A DNA stretch of 64,000 nt. It comes from Malania oleifera. Its lineage: Eukaryota; Streptophyta; Magnoliopsida; Santalales; Ximeniaceae. Positions 21,976-33,141 of this stretch are shown piece after piece. A program made the translations under genes and the position numbers. Each line of letters begins with the position of its first letter. Within the stretch, counting starts at the first letter, position 1. The notes beneath the pieces were generated by a model that was not told the DNA's origin, ran no database searches, and saw only the letters and a list, made by a program, of their open reading frames with translations. The DNA is taken from NCBI RefSeq assembly GCF_029873635.1, contig NC_080427.1:74307348-74371347 (forward strand). The letters are read 5' to 3'.

Positions 21976-23784
21976 TATGATGACCTGCCTATTTTACCAT
22001 AATTTTTTTTAATAGCATTTAATGTAATAACCCTGATATCCTATTAAGCTGATAAAACATATCAACTTGCACCCATGGGTACCAGGGATATACCTGAAAT
22101 GCTACTCTGATACCTAAGCAGTGGAAAACAAAAAATCATATACATATCAAATCATCCCACCAACACAATACTAGAGTTCTAGCAAACCTGTCATATACAT
22201 ATACATATCCCAAAAAGACTAAAAAATACCCTAGGGTCATAACCAAAAAATCCATCAAACCCTAGCATAACGACTTACCCTTCTAACAGGGTATGACAGT
22301 CAACCTTTAACGCTGCGGAGCTTTATCCACTCTTCTATCTGGGTTTCTTGAAATGTTTATATAGCCAGGGTGAGACACCTCTCAGTAAGGGAAATAAACT
22401 AACATTAGTATGTGGCATCATGAGTATTTTCGTGTTATATATGTAACAGTACATAAATCATATGTGGTAAAACTGCCTGTATCATATATGGAAAAACATA
22501 ATTTATTATAACATGGTATAACAACTGAGTTTCTATACATGAAAAAAACATCTTATATAACTGTACATAAAATAACACCTTGGATGGATAGTTGGCTGGT
22601 GTCATGTCTTACCCCCACATGATTAGGTTATGCGGGTCGAAGGCGGGACCTAGCAATGGCTGGATGATCACGCTAGATCAACATAAGTCTATAAGCATGA
22701 TGGGTTTGCCCCTCCTGGTCTGGACTACCAGAGGGACGCCTGCACTGCTATAAATCCACATCGACTGTTGTTCTCTCACAATCCCTTACGACGTGTGGTA
22801 GCACTAGCATATACATGATCATGAACATATAGCTATGGTACCGTGCTTAGTGAAAGCCTAAACCAAGCATTCGGGTTCTGATAACATATAGTAAATTTCA
22901 AATAATGATACATAACCATTTCATAATAATATCTGTCATGATAATATTTTCATAAATTTTGCATAACATATCATATAAAACATGGCCCTTGCGTCAGCAT
23001 ATTATAACATGTAAAACCACGATCCTTACGCCGGCATAGTATATCATGTAAAAATCAAGGCCCTTACGCGAGTATATTATATCATGTAAAACCATGGCCC
23101 TTATGCCAACATGCTTTAACGTACATAGTTTGAAATCCCTGTACTATTTTAATACCATACTTTAAACATAGTTCCTGTACTGTTTTTAGTATCTTCCCGA
23201 ACACAATGATAATGTGCTTATTTTGGGAAAATCACAATATTCTAATATAATACCATTTCATGAAAATTATACTCATGCCACACAAATATGGATAATGTTT
23301 TTAAGCATAAAAACCAGATCTGAAATCATATTTCTTGATAAATAACATTAAATCCATTTTCATATTCAACTACAATATTCCCAAATACCGTGCTAATACA
23401 TACATAATTTTTGAAAATAAATGTTGTAATATTATAAATAACTTCATAAAAAATACTGACTTAGTTTATCCCCATACTTGACTTATTGAAAAGCCCACAA
23501 ATTAGCCAATCCTACATCCGTGGTGTTCCTAGCTCAACACCTTGAAATTATATTTCCCCCAACAAAACTTCAGTATAAACCGTTCTAATACCTTTTTTAG
23601 TCCAGAAATACCAATTACCTTAATAAATATTAAAATAATCAACTTACTTAAATTTTGGGATGGTGCCCAAGTTGGCCTAACTGACGATATACTCCTGCAG
23701 ATATGAAGAGAAACTTCTCAAGGGTAGCGTGGTAGCTTCGGATCGTCTAACTAGCGTGAATTGAGGCCGGATTTCTAGAGAGAA
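21976..23784 (-). repeat. Gypsy C 3' LTR, first part
   Basis: Starts TATG where the other LTR has TGTG. Contains the hairpin box TGAGACACCTCTCA (22371-22384), tandem units with GGCCCTTACGC at about 22980-23120, and predicted exon 2 (23478-23540). It is cut at 23784 by Gypsy B and resumes at 43786. Confidence 0.9.
23478..23540 (-). other. Gypsy C predicted leader exon 2 (63 nt)
   Basis: Minus strand: acceptor ATATAATTTCAAG before it, donor TCAA|GTATGG after it. The donor of exon 1 lies at 23646-23647 (GTAAGTT), 107 nt upstream. The third LTR copy at 59031-60154 keeps the acceptor (TTTCAG) but has lost donor 2. Confidence 0.5.
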
Positions 23785-23854
23785 TGTGACAACCCGAGTA
23801 ATAATGGGATTTAAATAATAAAGAAGGGAAATGGAGACAGTAATAGAAGAAGGA

Positions 23855-24063
23855 AGTCGACGTTGTCTACGAATATAGGGGATTCGTCGATGAAGGTATA
23901 AGAGGATTCGTCAATGAAGACAAGATTCGTCGACTAGGAAATACTGAGAGAGGTTTTTGAGCAAACTAAATTTCGTCAACGAGGAGTCTATTTCTTCGGC
24001 GAAATTATTAAAGGACTCATCGACGAATGATGTGGCTCTTCGACGAATCCAACTCTATAAATA
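23855..24063 (+). promoter_or_regulatory. Gypsy B U3 promoter: CGTCGACGA-type array and TATA box
   Basis: About six CGTCGACGA-related motifs, several degraded at CpG (for example TTCGTCGATGAAGG near 23885, TTCGTCGACTAGG near 23925), lead directly to TATAAATA (24056-24063). The 3' LTR copy at 41595-41845 repeats this order with an exact TCGTCGACGA at about 41819. Confidence 0.6.
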
Positions 24064-24370
24064 TCAAAAATCCAGATTTTTACTTCCCAATTAAGAAATC
24101 TCTCTCCTCTCTCTCTCCCCTTCGGTTCTCTCTCTCTCTTTCGTCGATTTCGGGCCAAATTTACGCCGGATCGACAATCCAAAGCCACCACGACGCTCTT
24201 GGGGAAGTTCTCTCCAAATCTACTGGAGTGGATCATTGGTGAAAGCAAGTTGAAAATCATCCCTGAGTTGAGGTAAGACTTTTTAAGTCAAATTTGGTCT
24301 TGTGCTAGTTATAAGAAATGATATACATGGGGAAATACTGAATTTTAATACTAGGAGTTTTCATTTGCAG

Positions 24371-24435
24371 GGTATTGATCAGGAAATCCTACAGGTGTTA
24401 AACTAGAATACTTTGAGAGCTTTCTCAGTAGCCAG
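24371..24435 (+). other. Gypsy B predicted leader exon 2 (65 nt)
   Basis: Acceptor TTTTCATTTGCAG ends at 24370; donor GCCAG|GTAAGAG follows 24435. Exon 1 would end at 24272 (GTTGAG|GTAAGA). The 3' LTR keeps both sites and exactly 65 nt (42204-42268). The exon has no ATG in the 5' LTR. Confidence 0.6.
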
Positions 24436-24574
24436 GTAAGAGAATAAACTAAAACAGTCATTTTCATGCAAATTATTATTATTTATGTGAAAAGTTATTT
24501 TCAGGAAAGCATGTATAATATCTGTAAATTATGAAGGAAACGCAGGTTTGGGAAAATACTGCTACTATGTTGAA

Positions 24575-24621
<47 letters not shown>

Positions 24622-25600
24622 AGATGCTAGAGATTATGATTTTTAGAATACAATGTACGGTTTTATACAACAAATGTGTGGCATGAATGTTATTTTACGT
24701 GGAAAAATATCATGATATGATATTGATATGAATGAAATATGTTTTGAGAAATTATGAAAGAATACAGTACATTATGATGTTGAAAATACATGATAGATTG
24801 ATTATTTTTAGAATGATATACATTTATGTATGATTTCGGCCCGAGACCATATTTATGTATGATTTCGACGTAAGGCTATATTTATGTATGATATCAGCGC
24901 GAGCTCGTATTTATGTATGATTTCGGTGCGATGCCGTATTTATGTATGATTTCAGTCTAAGGTCGTATTTATGAGACGATCGACACGAGGATGTATTTAT
25001 GAAATGTTCGGCGTGAGGCCGTATTTATGAAATTACGAAAGATGCTATATTATCATGTATTCTATGCTATCAGAACCCAGATGTTAGTTTAGTTCAGTTC
25101 AGGAGCACGGTACCGTAGTTTATAGTTAAGATGTTTATGATCGGATTAGTGCTAAACACCTCAAGAGGGGGCGGAAAATGGATAGTCGATGTGGCTTTCA
25201 GTAGAGTGTGGACGTCCACCTAGAAGTTTGGACTAGGGTGTGGCGGGCCCATCATACTTACATACATTTTTGACTCAGTAGTGGTTAGCTAGCCATTGTA
25301 AGGTCCCGCCTTCGAGCTGCACAACCCGTCATAGGGGGTAATACATGACATTAGCTAGCTATTCATCTTGTGTATGTTGTCGGTATTATCAATTATAGCA
25401 GATGTTTTATGTACGATATGGTTTATTAGCAAATATGAAAGTATGTGCTTATTCAGTGCAATATGTTAAACGTTTACAGAAATATGAAATGTACTGTATA
25501 TGTATAATTTCCTTAAATGTTCATGTTTCCACATAGATGTATTTAGTTTATTTTCCCTTACAGAGATGTGTCTCACCCCCAACATCAATTAATTTTTCAG

Positions 25601-25664
25601 GAGACCTAGAGAGACTGGCGGGTCGAGACCGTCGTTGAGTCAGTGATATTACCCTGTTAGGAGT
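25601..25664 (+). other. Gypsy B predicted leader exon 3 (64 nt)
   Basis: Acceptor TTAATTTTTCAG ends at 25600; donor GAGT|GTAAGC follows 25664. No ATG inside. In the 3' LTR the acceptor is damaged (TTTTTCAAG, 43441-43449). The next acceptor, TTATTCTTCAG, ends at 36803, one base before the gag ATG. Confidence 0.55.
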
Positions 25665-25935
25665 GTAAGCAATGTAATAGGATCAGAACTGTTTTGGTTA
25701 TGTGATCCTATATGTATTTTGAAATATTTTGGATGAATGTAAATAAATACAATATTTTGGGGAATGTAGATAACTTTGGTATTATGTAATATATGGTGTG
25801 ATGAATATGATTATTTGTACTATTGTTTAGGTTTCCACTGTATATGTCAGGTATGTCCCCGCTACCTATGGGTTCGGGTTGACCATCTTATTAATTATGT
25901 TTTATTATTTTGTAAGTAAGCAGGTTGTTACAGTT

Positions 25936-25948
25936 TGGTATCAAAGCC
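25936..25948 (+). other. Gypsy B primer binding site
   Basis: TGGTATCAAAGCC, three bases after the 5' LTR; tRNA-Met type with one change from TGGTATCAGAGCC. Confidence 0.85.
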
Positions 25949-26060
25949 TAGGATACTAGGTTCTGTAGACTCTAGAGTGTAGTAGTAATAATACCAGAGT
26001 ATAGGATAAGGGAATTTGAAGTGTGGTTTTGTAGTCTAGATGCAGGACTTTCGTAGTGGT

Positions 26061-27915
26061 TGTTGGCCTAATAAGGCTTACAATTCTTATTTTGATGATA
26101 ACAAATCAAATGATATGTTTAATTTGTTTCAAGTAAAAATTTTTCAGGAAAATAACAAAACTCAAGTGCATAAGGAAGTTTATGGATTACAAAGAATCCT
26201 TGAAGAACACAGAGTAAAGCTTATAGATTATAAAGAGCATGAAAAACAAAGTTATATTGTGAAAAACTCAAAGGAAAGATTGCAACTACAAAGATGATGA
26301 AAGAACTAGATTGAAGATTAAAAGAATTATATTTTTTTTCAAGGATATTGTAAATGTAAGTACTTCAAAGTTAATCTCAAGTATAAAGTGGTTTGAAGCT
26401 CATAGAAAGTCAAAAATATGTTTTCATATATATACTCTAAATAATATTTTTTAAATCAACAAAAAGAAAGGGTTTAAGAAAAGAAAATTTTTTGAAATAA
26501 TAAAGGGCCAGGCGACTGCCATGATGAGGTAGGCGACTGCCACATTAAGAAAATGTTTTTTTAAAAAGTCAGTAGCTAGACAGGTGACTGCCTAACCTGC
26601 CAAGCACCTGAGTGAACAAGTCAAACGACTGCCAGCATTCTATGTTGAGAGTCTGCTCTGTGACAGGCGACTGCCAAGTCGTGGCAGGCGACTGCCACTG
26701 GAACGTTGGCATTAAATCTCTCAACGGGAAGATTTTTTAAACCGCGTTTTTGGACATATTTATTTCAAAATACTTGGAAATAATTTTTAGAAATCTTTGG
26801 GAGTTATGGATGGCTTCTAAAACATCTATAAATAGTTCTAATCTTCAAAATTTTTAACATTGATGCAATATTCAAAGGTTTTTGAAATTAAGCAATCTTC
26901 GAAAGTTTTCAGATCTAGCAATTTTCAAAAGTTTTCAGATCCAGCAATCTTCAAAGGTTTTTAAATCAAGCAACTCTTCAAAGATTTTTTAGATCAAGCA
27001 ACTCTTCAAAGGTTTTTAGATCAAGCAACTTTTCAAAGGTTTTTAGATCAACCGATCTTCAAGTATTCAAAATTCTCAAAGGATCTAAAACTCTCTCGAG
27101 CTTAAATTTCTGATCTACTATTGATTTATACTTTGAAACAAAGTTTTCAAAAATTAGAATCTTTCATTTTCTTTGAAAAATTATTTGGTAATTCATACTA
27201 AGTATTGAGCTTCAAATTTCTTATATTTGAATTACCTTGGAGTATAAGTGTGCTGATCATTGTACTAATTTACTCTGTTGTGAGAGTTTTCTTTTGTACA
27301 CAAAATTTCTTTATCATCATTCTTAGATGATTCAGAGCTGTTGAATCATTGGACCAAACAAGGGATTGTTGTTTGGAGAGGCGGGCTCTAGCCTAACCGA
27401 AGGAGTGGTTGTAAATAGGTATTGTTCCACCAAGTAACAGAACTGATATAGTGGAATCGTTTGGTGTTTTGCCAAAGGTGAGGATGTAGGTTGTGTAGAA
27501 GCTAAACTTCGTAAAAATATTGTGTCTTTCTCTCTGCTTCACATATTATTGTTGTATGATTTAAAAGTGCAGGTTGCAGGTTCTTAAGTGAGAAAGAAAC
27601 AAAGGTACTTGATATTTAAAAAGTACGTTTTGATTAATCGTTCGCGAAAACCCAAAAAGGGAGTACGTTGGTTAATCTCCAGAAATCTTGATTAAGTAAA
27701 GTGCATACTAAGAGTTTATAGGGAAATCAACAAAAGCTCTAATATTCTTGGTTGAGTGATTAAATTATCTTGATTTCATTAATTAACTTGTGAATTTAAA
27801 TTTCAGTATTTTTAAGTGTGGTTATTGTTTATACATTTTGTTTTCTGGGTAATTAAAATCAAAGGCTTAAAAAATCCAATTCACCCCCCCTCTTGGGAAG
27901 CTATTCTTCATTTCA
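26061..27915 (+). repeat. Sirevirus S1 5' LTR
   Basis: 1,855 bp, TGTTGGCC...TTTCA. It holds an array of GGCGACTGCC motifs (about 26512-26700) and, near 26870-27060, repeated TTCAAAGGTTTTTAGATCAAGCAA-like units. Confidence 0.93.
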
Positions 27916-27917
27916 AT

Positions 27918-27930
27918 TGGTATCAGAGCC
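27918..27930 (+). other. Sirevirus S1 primer binding site
   Basis: TGGTATCAGAGCC, two bases after the LTR: an exact initiator tRNA-Met type site. Confidence 0.9.
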
Positions 27931-27972
27931 TAGTTATAGAAATTCTTAACAGGAAACTATAAAAAAAATCTA

Positions 27973-29756
27973 ATGGCAAACATTGGAGTAGCACCCTTTG
28001 GTGAAGGACAATCCTCAACCCGTCCACCAATCTTTTGTGGGCACAATTACACTTTTTGGAAAAAGAGAATGGAAATATATCTCCAACACATGGATTGGAA
28101 AGCTTGGGAAGTTGTTATGGATGGAAATCTTATCCCCACTAAGTTAGTTGATAGAAAACATATTCCAAAAGAAAAGAAAGACATGACCGACTTAGATTAT
28201 AAAATGCTTCAAATAAATGTAAGTGCTATAAATGCGTTATTTTGTGGATTAGATGCTAATGAGTTTAATTGAGTCATGGCTTGCAAAACAACCAAGGAGA
28301 TTTGGGATAAACTAGAAGTAACTTATGAAGGAACCGTTGATGTTAGAGACAATAGGATAGACATGCTAACAAGTGAATACGAAGCATTCAAAATGAATTC
28401 TGATGAAACAATATCAAGCATGTACACCAGATTTACCCACAAAATAAACTCTTTAAGTGCCTTATGAAAAACCTATACTAAATATGAAATGATCAGAAAA
28501 ATTCTAAGAGGTCTACCCTCTATTTGGGAACCAAAGGCCACAGCTATCACTGAAGGTAGAAACCTTAAGACTACTTCTTTGGATGAACTTATAGGTTCAC
28601 TTCTTACATATGAAATGCCATTGAAAGAAAGGAATCTTGAACCAAAGCATAAAAGATCCATAGCTCTAAAAGCATCTAGCCATAACACTAGTGAAGAAGA
28701 AAGCGAAACAAGTGACTTAGATCAAGATGAATTGGCATTCATTACTAAGAGACTAGGAAAATTCTATAGAAGAAATTAAAGGTTTCCTAGAAAATTCTAT
28801 AAAAAGAAAACTGAAAAAGGATATACAAGTAGGAAAGAAAATAAAGGTAAGAATGAACTACCCATATGTTATCATTGCAAAAAGTCAGGGCATATTAAAC
28901 CAGAGTGTCCATTATTCAAGAAAGACAAGAAGAAAAAGAAGGAAGCATTGAAATCTACTTGAGACGACTCAAGCTCCAGCAAAACTGAAACCGAATCAAG
29001 TGAACAAGAGATGACAAATATATGTTTCATGGCAAACGATGAAGAGGTAAATTATTATTACTCTTCAACAGAATCTCAAAATGTGTCTTTTGATGAGTCA
29101 TGTGAAAGTTTGCCTTCTTATAAGGAATTACAAACTGAATTATTTTCACTACATAAAAGATTTATAAAAGTGTCTAAAAGAAATATAACTTTGAAAGATC
29201 AAAATCAAGAACTAGTAAAGCAACTTGAATCATTCAAAGTTATTGAAAAAGAAAGAAACACTTATATTAAGAAGTTAGAAGAAGAAATAAACATAGTAAA
29301 ACAAGAGTTAGATAAAACTCATAAAAATGATTTGAATAAGAAATATTTAGAAATAAATGAATTCAAAAAGGTAATTGAGGATAAAGAAAAGATTGTCATT
29401 AATTTTACTAAAGGTAAAGAAAAGTTTGAAAAGATGATTGGACAGCAAAGGCTTCATGGAAACAAAGAAGGAATAGGCTACAATGGTAAAACAAATAAAA
29501 GGAATGAAAAGCTATACATGAGATATTTTGTTAAGGAAGCTAAGTTTTATGCTAGTACTTCATCAAATAACAAACATGAACACACTACTTGCTATATGTG
29601 CAAGAATAAAGGTCATGTGATGTTCAATTGCCCATTAAAGAAAAAATATGTTAAAGTTCAAGGAGAGTGGAAAACAAATGGTGAAACCAACAACAAAACA
29701 ATGAAAGTCAAAAGAATTTGGGTTCTAAAAACTAACACACAGTGTCCCTCATTATA
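27973..29756 (+). pseudogene. Sirevirus S1 Gag region, broken
   Basis: Starts MANIGVAPFGEGQSSTRPP. Zinc knuckles CYHCKKSGHIKPEC (28867-28908) and CYMCKNKGHVMFNC (29590-29631) are separated by a long lysine/glutamate-rich coiled coil (about 29100-29440). In-frame stops occur at codon 100 (28270) and at 28465, 28777, 28960 and 29755. The frame is unchanged throughout. The codon-100 TGA is also present in S2. Confidence 0.9.
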
Positions 29757-32700
29757 GGTTTGCCTTAGGACATCAACAACAACGGACAAATGGTACTTGG
29801 ACAGCGGATGCTCAAGGCATATGACCGGTGACAAGATCAAGTTCACTACCTTAAAACAAAAGGATGGGGGATATGTCACCTTCGGCGACAATGCCAAAGG
29901 TAAAATTATTGGTATAGGAAAAATTGGTAAAGAATCTTCACTCACTATAGATTATGTGCCATTAGTAGAAGGATTAAAAACATAATCTTTTAAGTATTAG
30001 TCAATTAAGTGATAAAGGGTTCGAAGTAATGTTAATGAAAGAAAAATGTGTTATCCAGAATCGCAAAAATAAAGAAACCTTGTTTATGGCTCATAGAATA
30101 AATAATGTTTACTATATAAATCTTGAGAAAATAGCAAATCAAAACATAACTTGTTTAACAACTATGAATGAAGTAAGTTGGTTATGATATAGGAAATTAG
30201 GACATGCCAGTATGGACCTACTATCTAAATTATCTAAGAAAAATCTTGTAAAAGGATTACCAAATATTAAGTATGTAAAAGACAAGATGTGTGATGCTTG
30301 TTAAAAGGGAAAACAAGTAAGAACAAGTTTCAAATAGAAAAAAATTCATATCCACCAAAAGACCCCTAGAACTCCTACACTTAGACTTGTTTGGTCCAAC
30401 TAGAACCTTAAGCTTAGGTGGAAAACAATATGCTTTTGTAATGGTAGATGTTTTTTCAAGATTTACTTGGGTAATCTTTTTAGCAAACAAAGATGAAGCT
30501 AGTAACCAATTAATAACCTTATGCAAGAAACTACAAAATGAGAAAGGCTATAATGTAACAAGCTTTAGAAGTGACCAAGGAAGAGAGTTTAAAAATAAGG
30601 AACTTGATAAATTTTGTAATGAACATGGAATAACTCACAATTTCTCAGCACATAGAACTCCACAACAAAATGAAGTTGTTCAAAGGAAAAATAGAACTTT
30701 GCAAGAAATGGCAAGAACAATGCTCAATGAAAATAGTCTACCTAAATATTTATGGGCAAAAGCTGTAAATACAGCTTGTTATATTGTAAATAGGGTATCA
30801 ATAAGATCAAAAATAGATAAAACACCATATGAACTTTGGAAAGATAGAAAACCAAACATATCCTACTTTCATGTATTCTATTGTAAATGCTTTATATTAA
30901 ATACTAAAGATGATCTAGGAAAATTTGATGCAAAGTTAGATGAAGGTATTTTCTTAGGTTATTCTACAAATAGTTTAGCTTATAGGATTTATAATAAAAG
31001 AACTTCTACAATTATGGAATCAATTCATATAATTTTTTATGAATCAAATCATTATAACATTAAAGATATGAATGATGAAAAAGAAATCACTTCATAAAAG
31101 GAAGAAGTTCTTGAAATAAAAGAAGAAAAGAATAAGGATGCTCTAAATGAAAACTTTTCAAAGAATCTAAAACTCCCTAAAGAGTGGAAATATGACAAAA
31201 ATCACTAAAAAGAACAAATTCTTCGTGAAACATCAAAAGGAATAACCACTAGAGCCTCACTCAAAAATATTTGCAATCATTATGCATTTTTATCCCAAGA
31301 TGAACCAAAAAATATTGAAGATGCCTTAAATGATGATTCTTGGATTATAGCTATGCAAGAGGAATTAAATCAATTCGAAAGAAGTCAAGTATGAGAACTA
31401 ATACCAAAACCCAAAGATAAATCAATTATATGAACTAAATGGGTGTTTAGAAATAAGAAGGATGAAAATGGAGTTGTTGTAAGAAATAAAACTAGGCTAG
31501 TGGCACAAGGGTATAATCAAGAAGAAGGAATTGATTATGATGAAACTTTTGCACTTGTGGCAAGGATGGAAGCTATTTGGATGCTTTTAGCTTATCCAGC
31601 CCATAAGGATTTTAAGTTATATCAAATGGATGTGAAGAGTGCATTTTTAAATGGATATATAAATGAAGAAGTATATGTCAAACAACCTCTAGGGTTTGAA
31701 AATTCTAAAAATCCAAACCATGTATTCATATTGACAAAAGCCCTTTATGATTTGAAACAAGCTCCAAGAGCTTGGTATGAGAGGTTAAGTAAATTTTTAC
31801 TTAAAAATGAATTTACAAGAGGAAAGGTTGATAGTACCTTATTCATTAAAACTAAAAACAAAGATATGCTATTAGTTCAAATATATGTGGATGATATTAT
31901 ATTTGGAGCTAAAAATAAAGATCTATGTAAAGAATTTTCCACATGTATGCCAAAAGAGTTTGAGATGAGCATGATGGGAGAATTAAATTACTTTCTTGGA
32001 TTACAAATCAAACAAGCAAAAAATGGAACTTTCATAAATCAAACTAAATACATTAAAGACATGTTAAAAAAGTTTGATATGGAAGAAAGTAAACCTATAG
32101 GAACTCTTATGAGTATTTCAACTAGTATTGAAAAAGACGAAAAAGGGAAACAAGTTGATACTAAACACTATCGAGGAATGATAGGAAGCTTACTCTATTT
32201 AACAGCCAGTAGGCTGGATATTATGTTTAGTGTATGTATGTGTACAAGGTTTTAGTCAGCTCCTTTGGAATCACACCAAACAACAGTCAAAAGAATCCTT
32301 AGATATCTATTAGGCACACTTGAGCTAGGATTATGGTACCCAAAGGAATCTGAATTTGAAATGATTAGTTATTTAAATGCAGACTTTGTTGGATGTAAAA
32401 TAGATAGAAAGAGCACAAGTGGAACATGTCATTTTCTAGGACACTCTTTAGTTTCATGGTCTTCAAAGAAACAAAGCTCTGTAGCATTATCCACAGTAGA
32501 AGTAGAATACATTGCTGCAGGAAGTTGTTGTGCACAAACATTGTATATGAAACAGCAACTAAAAGATTTTCAAATACAATATCAAACTATTCCTATCAAA
32601 TGTGACAACACAAATGCCATCAATATTTCAAAAAATCCAGTATCTCACTCAAGAACAAAACACATTGACATAAGATACCATTTCTTGAGAGACCATGTGC

Positions 32701-32837
32701 AAAACGAAGATATAATGCTAGAATTTGTAAAAACGCATGATCAATTAGCAAATATTTTCACAAAACCTTTTTCAAAAGAAAGATTCATATTTATAAGAAG
32801 AGAATTGGGCATGCTTCATAGTCATGAAGTAAGTTAA
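29757..32837 (+). pseudogene. Sirevirus S1 protease, integrase, RT and RNase H, broken
   Basis: Protease YLDSGCSRHMTGD near 29790. A one-base insertion near 29979 and another in an A run near 30341 shift the frame. Integrase from YRKLGHASMDLL (about 30190) through SDQGREF and the QNEVVQRKNR region. RT with [23 protein letters not shown] and [10 protein letters not shown] (about 31880). RNase H with KSTSGTCHFLG and ALSTVEVEYIAAG, ending at a TAA at 32835. In-frame stops lie at 31095, 31206, 31392, 31431 and 32253. Confidence 0.9.
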
Positions 32838-33141
32838 ATATTGTTCTGTTTGGCAGGCGACTGCCAGGCTACTATCTTTTGAAATTCCACATAGACAGGC
32901 GCCTGCCATATTCAGGCAGACGACTGCCTCACGGCGGGTAGGGTTTAAAACCCTATTTTAAGTCATTTTAAAACCCACTAGGCGCCTGACCATTCATTTT
33001 TCTCTCTAAAATCTTTCGTATCTATCATTTTCCATTCACAAATCTCATTCGAATCATTTTGAAACCAAGTATCTAATCCTTCCTAGTCACCAAATCCTGA
33101 ACTTACCTTAGGGTTTCTTTGTTTTCTTTCTCCATACAAAT
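32838..33141 (+). promoter_or_regulatory. Spacer repeating the LTR palindrome motif, possible promoter for ORF3
   Basis: Between pol and ORF3 there are CAGGCGACTGCC (about 32855), AGGCGCCTGCC (about 32896), CAGACGACTGCC (about 32915) and AGGCGCCTGACC (about 32980). The same motif family is otherwise confined to the LTRs of this element. A CT-rich leader and the ORF3 ATG follow. A promoter role is inference. Confidence 0.4.

Larger units (their letters stand above)
23785..25932 (+). repeat. Gypsy B 5' LTR
   Basis: 2,148 bp. Plan: palindrome array (about 23855-24050), TATA box 24056-24063, CT tract, predicted exon 1 to 24272, exon 2, an (AT)n run at 24577-24616, about seven tandem units of TTTATGTATGATTTCGG type (24823-25033), the conserved GGTCCCGCCTTCG block near 25302, and exon 3 close to the end. 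Confidence 0.94.

Noticed and set aside
27918..27930. tRNA gene
   Set aside because: TGGTATCAGAGCC and its relatives at each LTR edge are primer binding sites; no cloverleaf is present. I saw no real tRNA or rRNA gene.
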